Shown: piece by piece, positions 52,901 through 60,300 of the stretch
Layout: each line of letters opens with the position of its first letter
Position numbering within the stretch: the stretch's first letter is position 1
Assembly (NCBI RefSeq): GCF_900199705.1
Contig: NZ_LT904908.1
Coordinates: 1,535,452-1,599,451 of the forward strand
Direction: 5' to 3'
DNA length: 64,000 nucleotides
Source: Collinsella provencensis
Lineage (GTDB): Bacteria; Actinomycetota; Coriobacteriia; Coriobacteriales; Coriobacteriaceae
Notes under the pieces: model-generated
Seen by the model: the letters and a program-made list of their open reading frames with translations, nothing else
Told to the model about the DNA's origin: nothing
The model's database searches: none
Made by a program: the position numbers and the translations under genes

Positions 52901-55900
52901 TAGAGGGGTGTACTACCGAGGCACAAAAGGCTGAGCGGTGGAGAGAAGTCAAAATGATCCGCATTGCGGCGAAGCCTGACACTGCTTCAATCCCTCGAGA
53001 TGCCGAACTGAAAGTCAACATGCGTCTGGAGCCGACGTTTAATGAGAACGCGAACTTTGTGGGTAGTGAGATCAACTTCGGACCCTGCGGTGTGTCTCCT
53101 TACTCCGTGGGCAATACGCTGAATCAGGGTCACAATCCTCTGCCCCGCATTCAGGTAGAGTTCCAGACGGGCATCATTGCCGGTAAGATTTTTATCGATA
53201 AAAACTTTAACGGCACATATGAAAAAGACACGGATGAACTTTACACAGGCAGTGTTACGGTAGAAGCGAACCACAGCAACGGCAATGAAAACTGCACTGA
53301 GGGGGATGCTGCGCATAAGGCAACCGCCACAGGTGGAACATTTTCATTCAACGGCCGCCGGGCGGACACCTACCATGTGGTCGTCACCAATCCCGGCAGC
53401 ACCGATGCCAACGGCAATAATCCGCTGAAATTCTCCCTGCCGGAAAGCGGAGGAAAGTTCTCGTTGGATGCGGGAAAGAACACCGCCACGGCCAGCGTTG
53501 TTCTGGATATGAATGAAAAACCTAATGACATCGTGGTGGCGAAGGACCTTATGATTGGCTTCCAGCAGCCACATACGGTGAATTTCACGGCTGAGAATGC
53601 GACGTTGACCGGCAATAGTACAACCAAGGTGTGGCACGGTGAGAAGCTTGTGGCTGTCCCGAACGTCAACGACAATGAAGGCTTTCGCTTCACCGGAAAC
53701 TGGACGGACGGAACCAACACATACACCGCCGACAAACTCAAGGAAGTAGCAATTTCCAGCGATGTGACCTTTACAGCGGAAGTAAAACAGCTCTACACGC
53801 TGACCTATGACCTCAACGGAGGCAGCGGGGCAAACGCTCCGGCGGCCTCCACGCATATCGAGGGCGAGAAGGTCAGCCCGGATTATACCGACACGGAGAA
53901 GCTGAAAAAGGGCGATAAGACGATCTTCGTTGGTTGGAGCGAAACGCGGATCGAGAATCCTCTTCCGGCAGACGCGGCGAAGGACGACATCGACACGATT
54001 ATCTCCACGGACGAATACACAATGCCTGCCCGTAATGTTACCCTCTACGCCGTCTACGCGGTGGACGCCAACGACAACGGCAAGCCGGATTACAACGATG
54101 ATGCCGTCCACGTCCGTTACCACGGCAATAACAATGTTCGTGAAGACATTCTCTGTCCCCATCATCATGTGGCAGGCGCAACGGCGAAGCTCTCCACCAA
54201 CGGTACGGTTTCCGGCAAGAGCTTGGGCCATGATAAACCGGCATCTGCTGCCGGCGGCGAGGTGACTTCCCACACCTTTACCTTCACCGATAAAACCACA
54301 GGCAACGCCCATATCTTCATCGGTTGGAGCACATCGCCGATTTTGGACACCATTATCAAAACCAAGGCTGATTATGATGGACTGGCGAGCAGCATTGTGA
54401 CAGAAGTAACGATGGAGAAGGCGAAGGTTGACGGGGGCAATGCCGACGATGACGGCAACACCAATGTTTATGCTGTCTGGGCCGCCGACCGCAACGGGAA
54501 TAAAACGGCGGACTATCTGGAAGAGTATACGCTGACCTACGATGGCAATGCCCAGCAGGGCGGCACTGTGACAAACCTGCCGACTGATACAGATATCCAC
54601 ATCCCTGGTGACGAGGTTACCTTGAGCTCAGCAGTGCCTATCCACGACGATGTGGACGGCAAGACGGTTGTCTTTATCGGCTGGACTGAAGCGCAGACGA
54701 ATGCGATTTTTAGTCGCGCGGACACAGCGCCTACTACCACAACAAAGGTTACCTTTGCATCGGCAAATAAGAAAGTTTACGCCGCATGGGGCTATGATGA
54801 GAATAACAACGGGACAGCTGATGTGCTGGAGACCTATACCCTCACCTATAACCTCAACGGCGGCAGTGTGGATGCTCCGGCAAAGGTGACAGGCGTTGCG
54901 AAGAACGCCGAGATCACATTGACAGCGGAGAAGAACTTCACCAGAAATCTTAATGAGATCTTTGTGGGCTGGAGTGTGACAAAGTTAGATGACGCGCTCA
55001 CGGCAGAGACGAAACAGGAGGATGTGGAAAAGTTCCTGATTGCGCCTGGAGCAAAGTATCGAATCCAAACGGAGGATGTGACCCTCTACGCCGTGTGGGC
55101 GATTGACAGCAATGGCGACGGAACGCCGGACTATCAGACCACCTATACCGTGATCTATGATCTGGATGGCGGCACGGCTGCCGACGGCGAGACCTACGAC
55201 GAGGAGACCGTGAAGCCTGGCGGGACGATTACGGTCAAGGCGGCGCCTATCCGAAAAGGTTATGCCTTTGCCGGCTGGTCTGATGGAATGACGATCCATC
55301 AACCTGGAGATATCGTGACAGTATTGGGTGCTGACCTGCTGTTGTCCGCTCGGTGGGAGAGGGACACGGGAAGCCTGAGCGTCACTAAGGTCGTGGCGGG
55401 CGATGCCGGGGAAACGAACAGGAACTTCAATTTTACCGTGACGCTTGTTGATGGCGCCGCCGCCAACGTCAGCGGAAGATATGGCGACATGGACTTCGAT
55501 AACGGTGTGGCGACCTTCACACTAAAAGACGGTGAGGAGAAGAACGCTACGGGGCTTCCGGCCGATTGCGCCTACACGGTTACGGAGGCTGAGGCAAATC
55601 AAGACGGCTACACCACCACCAAAACAGGCGACACCGGAACCATTGAGGCGAATGAAACGGCAGTGGCTACGTTTACCAACACGAAGAAACTCGTCGGCCC
55701 ATCTGACCCGACAGATTCGAAAGACCCAACGAAACCCGATGGCCCGACAGATTCGAAAGACCCAACGAAACCCGATGGCCTGACAGATTCGAAGAGCCCT
55801 GTGGATGCGCTTCCTGGAACTGGGGATGATGTCGTCCTGTTTGCACGACTTGCTCTTTTTGGTGCATTGCTGGCTGCGATAATCGCGGTGGCGATGAGGG

Positions 55901-55914
55901 GAAAGCGTGGGTAA
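49903..55914 (+). CDS. LPXTG-anchored surface protein with InlB-type repeats
   Basis: Protein of about 2003 residues. Signal peptide (RKFVGAMLCVALLGAIMVQA, cleavage after SLA), then a long region with no recognised domain and an SdrD-B-like segment (IAGKIFIDKNFNGTYEKD). From about residue 1225 come five Listeria-Bacteroides (InlB B) repeats, such as YTLTYDLNGGSGANAP, alternating with calcium-site-like loops (DANDNGKPDY, DSNGDGTPDY). A SpaA/DUF5979-like domain, a short DSKDPTKPDG repeat, sortase signal ALPGTGDD, a membrane helix and a basic tail follow. GGGAG nine bases before 49903 decides the start. AAA/GAA codons and lower GC differ from the neighbours, suggesting acquisition from a Firmicute. 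Probable adhesin. Confidence 0.88.
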   Translation: MDSCNTGRVFFRKFVGAMLCVALLGAIMVQASLAETPIWEYGTKAASAGQGMSGGGLFAISSAEGPGMDGVAGRSSDGMEITTAEIRAEGVTNQALSDGSSFTVDFSKQFTLHIAVESKLNLANKKVEITVPDGLTVVEYPIPERGGMAESVTPESIDDLHSVNNYGGYCPTNGTITYSLKNTAEKNSFNIVLAPDTVLWNRTKEQTLENALKIRVYTDGTDGQTYQELSATPKITGEYNDTADDNRAIQTGPRLSRVGVKTGVPTAANQPFALRQIWINPDKDYIDMPQFFKKLEITIALPYYTKNGSNIYAELDHVTYDPAGQSTRPNLLDPKNHKDADGGYKDGFNFKKTQNDIDHTVTLTWENLYLEYGQDYFTPYFKWTSDCDVTTTDAVKWGSNSILNTGKKAPGCYEGKTPTAGAASAVGGTITWQDDSIWYLYNGDCTTFSFTAQAGESMSVSGKANNQPIYNNYTSDSGITYYLGQFHVVNQGGDKSAAKTVEFTYRNNDKIGVTAQKIPATTGNTVEVWYTTTTNPTEQKYSGSLTSSGGFVTFTADMASLVEGEYFTKIKASVGSYEKDYVGYVSSRDQDPTSGYATTFGKLLTAEAGTYTNFASMKMYDTASGDSTAKSDNYTVKVTNTRGEIPLAMEQAYEENSLERLPILSKTSATAGETITFNGLLSSSAYPYSSNNVTTDQEIYIRLPEKITVENLKLYQEEGRTADKVFLLDAVMETVKNPRRTEIPETAYKFEAVTSAEAGYKLYKITFTNQDDPAKVGWFTDGLGQYQIGISFDMKIAKDADAMTLDMRDCVRFKSASLTSTSNNGTLAQYQVMDDGVRYSTFNVNAKGTKLSVVAARLGLTFTFGARMTDKNSTAVFDATKYSSFENDKQKVYLKDADHVVDMLFTLKNETGRAFSKEDAQAFYYFIPVPKKGDLWDSHMQDTAFEFDMNLTRAPELWIGGNHQGEIQVTYATDIESTATAGEAKHYTNTDNYMTEDKLLEGCTTEAQKAERWREVKMIRIAAKPDTASIPRDAELKVNMRLEPTFNENANFVGSEINFGPCGVSPYSVGNTLNQGHNPLPRIQVEFQTGIIAGKIFIDKNFNGTYEKDTDELYTGSVTVEANHSNGNENCTEGDAAHKATATGGTFSFNGRRADTYHVVVTNPGSTDANGNNPLKFSLPESGGKFSLDAGKNTATASVVLDMNEKPNDIVVAKDLMIGFQQPHTVNFTAENATLTGNSTTKVWHGEKLVAVPNVNDNEGFRFTGNWTDGTNTYTADKLKEVAISSDVTFTAEVKQLYTLTYDLNGGSGANAPAASTHIEGEKVSPDYTDTEKLKKGDKTIFVGWSETRIENPLPADAAKDDIDTIISTDEYTMPARNVTLYAVYAVDANDNGKPDYNDDAVHVRYHGNNNVREDILCPHHHVAGATAKLSTNGTVSGKSLGHDKPASAAGGEVTSHTFTFTDKTTGNAHIFIGWSTSPILDTIIKTKADYDGLASSIVTEVTMEKAKVDGGNADDDGNTNVYAVWAADRNGNKTADYLEEYTLTYDGNAQQGGTVTNLPTDTDIHIPGDEVTLSSAVPIHDDVDGKTVVFIGWTEAQTNAIFSRADTAPTTTTKVTFASANKKVYAAWGYDENNNGTADVLETYTLTYNLNGGSVDAPAKVTGVAKNAEITLTAEKNFTRNLNEIFVGWSVTKLDDALTAETKQEDVEKFLIAPGAKYRIQTEDVTLYAVWAIDSNGDGTPDYQTTYTVIYDLDGGTAADGETYDEETVKPGGTITVKAAPIRKGYAFAGWSDGMTIHQPGDIVTVLGADLLLSARWERDTGSLSVTKVVAGDAGETNRNFNFTVTLVDGAAANVSGRYGDMDFDNGVATFTLKDGEEKNATGLPADCAYTVTEAEANQDGYTTTKTGDTGTIEANETAVATFTNTKKLVGPSDPTDSKDPTKPDGPTDSKDPTKPDGLTDSKSPVDALPGTGDDVVLFARLALFGALLAAIIAVAMRGKRG
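55707..55800 (+). repeat. 36-bp in-frame tandem repeat in the surface protein stalk
   Basis: Two identical 36-bp units (55707-55742 and 55743-55778) plus a partial third encode PTDSKDPTKPDG repeats just before the LPXTG signal. Identical DNA copies are prone to slippage, which would change stalk length. Confidence 0.85.
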
Positions 55915-55950
55915 ACGTAAGCGGGAAGCGTGACATATATCATGGAGTTG

Positions 55951-55990
55951 ACGGCGAGATGGGTGCATAAACATCCACCTCGCCGTTTTG
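55951..55990 (+). terminator. Terminator of the surface protein gene
   Basis: ACGGCGAG (55951-55958) pairs with CTCGCCGT (55979-55986), extended by TGG/CCA, and is followed by TTTG. The 160 bases after it up to the GH4 remnant show nothing recognisable. Confidence 0.75.
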
Positions 55991-56151
55991 ATGTGAAGTG
56001 GCACGGAAAAAAGAGGCTCGGAACTGAGAAAAAGCAGTTTGCCCACGTGTGATCTCACGGAAAGGATTGCGAATAATCTGCAGATGCAGCATTTCAAGTC
56101 CGACAAGTATGGGATATACGCCGATTGGGCAGGCTATATGCATGCGCAGCC

Positions 56152-56649
56152 ATGGTGCAGATTCGCGCCGGCGGCATGGGCCTGCGCAACTTCGATGAGA
56201 AGATTCCGTACAAGTACGGCTGCATCGGTCAGGAGACCTGCGGACCCGGCGGCCTCGCCTATGGCATCCGCAGCGTGCCCGACATGATCGAGCTCGTGCT
56301 GTCGATCATCAACAACTCCTACGAGCCCGCCCTCGTCATGACGAAGAACGACGGCATCTGTCCCAATCTCGATCCGGGCATGATGCTCGAGGCGACCTGC
56401 CTGGTTGGCTCCGAGGAGCTCCAGCCCCTGTGCGTGGGAGAGGTGCCCGCGTTCGAGAAGGGCCTGCTCGAGAACCAGTACGCCTGCGAAAAGCTGCTCG
56501 TCGACGCCATCTTCCAACACAGCGATCAAAAACTGCTTCAGGCCTTTACCGAGAACCGTCTCGTTCGCGATGCCGATGTTGCCAAGAAGATCATCGCGGA
56601 TTTCAAGGCGGCGAACGGTGAGGCATGGCCCACATTTGGCGACGCCTAG
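56152..56649 (+). pseudogene. Truncated and internally deleted GH4 (6-phospho-glycosidase-type) gene
   Basis: A 166-codon remnant of a GH4 enzyme that is normally about 440 residues. It begins inside the NAD-domain (QIRAGGMGLRNFDEKIPYKY, GCIGQETCGPGGLAYGIRSV), then jumps at MIELV/LSIINN straight to the C-terminal part (ICPNLDPGMMLEAT, VGEVPAFEKGLLENQYACEK). The N-terminal NAD-binding loop and some 200 central residues with the metal/catalytic site are gone, so it cannot be active. It sits directly ahead of the PTS EIIC gene, so it was probably the hydrolase for the imported phospho-disaccharide. The frame stays open, which suggests recent loss. Confidence 0.75.
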
Positions 56650-56664
56650 GAAAGGAGCAAACCA

Positions 56665-57975
56665 ATGGAACAGTTGACGAAGATGCTGGAACAATACATC
56701 TACCCCATTGCTGCCAAGTTCCAGGAGAACAAGTTCCTGATGTCCATCCAGTACGGCATGATGCTCACCACACCGCTTCTGCTGGTCGGTGCGTTTGCCT
56801 GCATTATCAGCGACTTCCCGCTCGATGCGTTCCAGGCCTTCATGGCCGGCGCCGTGGGCGAGCAGGTTTGGGGCGAGTGGAACTGGAGCATCCTGAACCC
56901 GGCGACCATCGGTCTGTTGAGCCTGGTTGCGATGAGCGGCACCTCCTATGAGCTCGCCCGTCGCAACGACGTCCCCGTGATGCCCGCCGTGGTCATCTCG
57001 TTCATGTGCTTCTTCCTGCTTATCCATGCGGACGAGAACGGCATGATCTCGCTTGGCAACTTCACCGCGACGACACTCTTCCTGGGCCTGATCATCGCGA
57101 TCCTGACCGGTCAGCTGTATGCGTTCTGCATCAAGCACAACCTGACGATTAAGATGCCCACCGCGGTCCCCGAGTTTATCTCCTCGCAGTTCGCGGCCCT
57201 TATCCCCGCTGCCATCAGCGCCGCCCTGTTCATCGTGCTGCGCTACGTGATCCAGGCGACTCCGTACGTGACCGCCTCCGACCTGATCTACGGCATCCTC
57301 CAGATGCCGCTTACCGCCGCGGGAACCACTCTGCCCGGCACGCTCGTCGCGACTTTCGTCAATGACTTCCTGTGGTTCTTCGGCATCCATGGCACCAACG
57401 TCGTGCAATCCGTCATGGGTCCGCTGTGGGAGGCCGCCCGTGCCGCGAACCTCGAGGTCTACTCCGCTGATCCGATGGCGCTGCGTCCGTTCGTGGCGAC
57501 CACGGCCTTCACCGACATGGTGATCTTCCTCACGGGCACCGGCCTCACGTTGCCGCTGTGCGTCGAGATGGTGTTCATGTGCAAATCCGAGCGCCTGCGT
57601 GCAGTGGGCAAGGGCGCCATCATCCCCGGCATCTTCAACGTGAACGAACCCATCACCTTCGGCCTGCCCATCGTGCTCAACCCGCTGCTACTGATCCCCT
57701 ACGTGGTCGGACCCATGGTCTGCGTCGCACTGGCCTACGTCGCCATGGAGACGGGCATCGTCCCGCGTCCCACGGGCGTGCCGGTTCCCTGGACGCTTCC
57801 CGCACCCTTTGGTGGCTGGATGATGTGCGGCGACTGGCGCGGTGGCGCTCTGCAGCTGGTGATCCTCCTGATCCAGGGCGTCTTCTACTGGCCGTTCATC
57901 AAGGTGCTTGACAACAAGTACACGGCCGAGGAGAAGGAGCTCGCCGAGGCCGAGCCCGAGGCTGCAAGCGCGTAA
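56665..57975 (+). CDS. PTS lactose/cellobiose-family EIIC permease
   Basis: Membrane permease of 436 residues with about ten helices. MEQLTKMLEQYIYPIAAKFQ at the start, the substrate-region segment FFGIHGTNVVQSVMGPLWEA and the conserved GIFNVNEPITFGLPIVLNP match the Lac/Cel EIIC family. AAAGGAG is upstream of the ATG. The matching EIIB and EIIA genes lie 1.4 kb downstream, after an RDD gene and an RpiR regulator. The neighbouring GH4 remnant suggests a glucoside disaccharide as substrate, but the sugar is not determined. Confidence 0.94.
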   Translation: MEQLTKMLEQYIYPIAAKFQENKFLMSIQYGMMLTTPLLLVGAFACIISDFPLDAFQAFMAGAVGEQVWGEWNWSILNPATIGLLSLVAMSGTSYELARRNDVPVMPAVVISFMCFFLLIHADENGMISLGNFTATTLFLGLIIAILTGQLYAFCIKHNLTIKMPTAVPEFISSQFAALIPAAISAALFIVLRYVIQATPYVTASDLIYGILQMPLTAAGTTLPGTLVATFVNDFLWFFGIHGTNVVQSVMGPLWEAARAANLEVYSADPMALRPFVATTAFTDMVIFLTGTGLTLPLCVEMVFMCKSERLRAVGKGAIIPGIFNVNEPITFGLPIVLNPLLLIPYVVGPMVCVALAYVAMETGIVPRPTGVPVPWTLPAPFGGWMMCGDWRGGALQLVILLIQGVFYWPFIKVLDNKYTAEEKELAEAEPEAASA

Positions 57976-58085
57976 TCCCTCTCAACTTGGAGGCGAAACG
58001 GGACCGTCGTTTCAGGCCCATGTTCGGATGCTCAGCGTGCCCCCAAAAGCTCGAAGCTGGTGTACCGTATGAAAGACGAGGCGGC

Positions 58086-58661
58086 ATGATTCGCAGAGCT
58101 GTTGCTTACTTCATTGACTGGATGCTCCTTGCGACCGGCATGAACATTTTGGTCGTCGCCGTGGCATTTGGCCTGACCGGAAAGCTCTACGCGGGTCTGC
58201 TGCCTCTCGTCTTTTTCGAGGCCCCCATGCAGATCATCCTGCTCGCCGTCCTTGCGGCAATCGAGCTGCTCTATTACTGCGGCGTTCCCCGCTATGTGTG
58301 GGAAGGGCAGACGTTGGGCAAGCGCATCATGGGAGTCCAGGTGCGCCGCGCAGACGGTGGCCGTGCCTCGCTTCCGACGCTCGTTTTGAGAGACTTGGTC
58401 TGCATCGTCTTGATCGAGGGATGTTTCTCCCCGCTGAGCAACTACGTGCGCAACGCACTTATGTTGGTTTGTTCGAGCGACGTTATTCAAATGACAATCT
58501 GGGCAAGCTGGGCATTAGGTGCGATTTCGATTGGCATGATGCTTTTCACCAAGCGTCACCGCATGCTGCACGATGTTTTGTCCGGAACGATTGTGGTCGG
58601 CAAGAGGACGGAGGCGGAACGTGGGGCGGATGAATCTCCAGTCGATGGAGCGGTGGAATAA
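58086..58661 (+). CDS. RDD-family membrane protein
   Basis: Membrane protein of about 191 residues with an RDD domain: RRAVAYFIDWMLL at the start, EGQTLGKRIMGVQVRRADGG in the loop and HRMLHDVLSGTIVVGKR at the end, with three to four hydrophobic segments. The function of the family is poorly known; some members affect ion homeostasis. It starts 110 bases after the EIIC stop and its end overlaps the RpiR gene by 41 bases. The frame also opens earlier (TTG 57987) without a ribosome site. Confidence 0.75.
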   Translation: MIRRAVAYFIDWMLLATGMNILVVAVAFGLTGKLYAGLLPLVFFEAPMQIILLAVLAAIELLYYCGVPRYVWEGQTLGKRIMGVQVRRADGGRASLPTLVLRDLVCIVLIEGCFSPLSNYVRNALMLVCSSDVIQMTIWASWALGAISIGMMLFTKRHRMLHDVLSGTIVVGKRTEAERGADESPVDGAVE

Positions 58662-59352
58662 CCTCTCCATCGAGGAAATGCGCACATTGCGGGAGATTGT
58701 CTCCCGCATCGATCGGGGCGACGAACGCATCTCGGTGCGGTCCGTCGCCGAAGCCGCTTACGTTTCGACATCGAGCATCGTCCGCCTTGCGAAGAAGTTG
58801 GGTCTTGAGGGATACAGCGAGCTGCTCTACGTGCTCAAGCACGAACGCTTGGGTGCGGGCTTCAGGGGCGCCGTGGACATTTACGAGACGCTTTCCTTTG
58901 ACGAGCAGACGAATGCGACGCTCGACGACCTCGCGCGCGCCCTTACGAGCGGACAATACGGTCGCGTCAACGTAATGGGCGTGGGATACTCCGATCTTTC
59001 CGCGACGTACCTGTGCAATCGCCTCATGGAAGAGGGTTTGTTCGCGGCAAACAAGAGCCCGCTCGACTTCCATGACGACACCCCGTTTCTCTCGGTCTTT
59101 TTCAGTGAAAGTGGGGAGACGAGAGATTTGACTTTCGTGCAAGAGCGCCTGAGGGCAAAGGGGTTGGACGACTACGCTTTCACGGCCGAGAGTTCGAGCA
59201 CGCTCGGTGAGAACGCGAGCCATCGTATTTTGGTCAAACGAGGGCGCAACGGGCTGCCATACGACTCGAATCATTTTGTCATCAACTGTTTGGAGTGCAT
59301 CGAAAGCCTCATCACGAGGATGGATACGATGAGAAAGGTTCAGGAATCATGA
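58621..59352 (+). CDS. RpiR-family transcriptional regulator
   Basis: Protein of 243 residues with an N-terminal RpiR helix-turn-helix (RSVAEAAYVSTSSIVRLAKK then LGLEGYSELLYVLKHE) and a C-terminal SIS-like sugar-phosphate domain (VNVMGVGYSDLSATYLCNRL, FFSESGETRDLTF). It should sense a phosphosugar and control this PTS operon. GGAGG is six bases before the GTG at 58621; an ATG at 58630 is the alternative. The stop overlaps the EIIB start as ATGA, so translation is coupled. Confidence 0.9.
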   Translation: MGRMNLQSMERWNNLSIEEMRTLREIVSRIDRGDERISVRSVAEAAYVSTSSIVRLAKKLGLEGYSELLYVLKHERLGAGFRGAVDIYETLSFDEQTNATLDDLARALTSGQYGRVNVMGVGYSDLSATYLCNRLMEEGLFAANKSPLDFHDDTPFLSVFFSESGETRDLTFVQERLRAKGLDDYAFTAESSSTLGENASHRILVKRGRNGLPYDSNHFVINCLECIESLITRMDTMRKVQES

Positions 59353-59642
59353 ACGTATTGCTGGTTTGCTCGATGGGCGCCTCGACGGCGAGCATGTGCA
59401 AGCGCATCGACGCCGCAGCCGCTGCTGAGGGCATGGAGCTCACGACGACCGCCGTTCCCATGGCGATGATGGGCGACAAGATCGATTGGGCGGATGTGGT
59501 GCTGATTGGGCCGCAGATCCGTTTCATGCTCGAGAAGGTCAGCGCGTCTGCGAAGGGCAAGCCCGTGGAGGCGATCGATATGATGGCGTACGGCACGATG
59601 GACGGCGCCAAGGTACTCGCCCAGATCAAGGGAATGATTTAG
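59349..59642 (+). CDS. PTS lactose/cellobiose-family EIIB
   Basis: Protein of 97 residues. The phospho-cysteine lies in VLLVCSMGASTASM (residue 8), and the chain keeps the family length and fold with VVLIGPQIRFML and AIDMMAYGTMDGAKVL. It accepts phosphate from EIIA and gives it to the sugar entering through EIIC. The start overlaps the RpiR gene, and the EIIA start directly abuts its stop codon. Confidence 0.94.
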   Translation: MNVLLVCSMGASTASMCKRIDAAAAAEGMELTTTAVPMAMMGDKIDWADVVLIGPQIRFMLEKVSASAKGKPVEAIDMMAYGTMDGAKVLAQIKGMI

Positions 59643-59960
59643 ATGGCGTCCGAGTCTGTCGAAGAGGTGCTTCCGTACGAGGCCCTCAGCTTCGAGATCA
59701 TCTCGTTTGCCGGAACGGCGAAGAGCTGCTACCTGGAGGCATTGGAGTGCGTCCGTCGTGGTGAGGATCCCAACGAGTTGATCGCACAGGGAGACGAGGC
59801 ATATCGAGCCGCCTCGGAGTCCCATCAAAAGGCGCTTCAACTTGAGGTCGCAGGGGAGCTGGGCTGCGGCTTACTGCTCATTCACGCTGAGTCGATTCTT
59901 ATCAGCGCCGAGACCATCAAGGGCCTCATGCCGACGATTATGGATTTGGCACGTAAGTAA
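59643..59960 (+). CDS. PTS lactose/cellobiose-family EIIA
   Basis: Helical protein of 105 residues. EIISFAGTAKSCYLEALECV near the start and GCGLLLIHAESILISAETIK contain the conserved histidine phosphorylated by HPr. The residues after that histidine (ESILIS) differ slightly from the common EDQLMT/QDHLMT form but keep the pattern. It is the last gene of the operon, before a strong terminator. Confidence 0.93.
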   Translation: MASESVEEVLPYEALSFEIISFAGTAKSCYLEALECVRRGEDPNELIAQGDEAYRAASESHQKALQLEVAGELGCGLLLIHAESILISAETIKGLMPTIMDLARK

Positions 59961-59984
59961 GCGATTCTTTTTTACGTGGTTTTG

Positions 59985-60015
59985 AGGCTGGACGATTACT
60001 TCGTCCGGCCTTTTT
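59985..60015 (+). terminator. Terminator of the PTS operon
   Basis: AGGCTGGACGA (59985-59995) pairs with TCGTCCGGCCT (60001-60011) with one mismatch, followed by TTTT. Confidence 0.85.
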
Positions 60016-60038
60016 CCTTTTTAACCTGGCTTCAACTT

Positions 60039-60192
60039 GCAATGGGGTCGGTTATTCGCATTGACTCACAGGTTCGGCAAGTAGACGGCAAAACGAAAAA
60101 ATAAAACACCTGGTAGATGATGTGCGGTTTTCGCAAAAACGGCTATCTGCTCGCTGGGATGCCGATTTTGTGCGAATAACCGACCTCATTGC
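60039..60192. repeat. Palindromic intergenic element, copy C
   Basis: A 154-bp element with 23-bp ends (60039-60061 and 60170-60192) that match at 21 of 23 positions when one is reversed; both contain GTCGGTTATTCGCA or its complement. As its reverse complement it is about 85% identical to copy D, 1.5 kb away. The CAAGTAGACGGC and TCTGCTCG internal pair and the central ACCTGGTAGATGA (complement of a TACCAGGT) are present. The short stretch from 60193 to 60300 shows nothing else. Confidence 0.8.
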
Positions 60193-60300
60193 ATGACGAG
60201 TATCTGATTTTCAGTCAAACATTGCCCGAATTCCTGGGCATCCGTCGCACCTGCTTCATGATGTCGCGCTCGTTTTGGTTGGGGTGCGTCGTTTTCGAGC

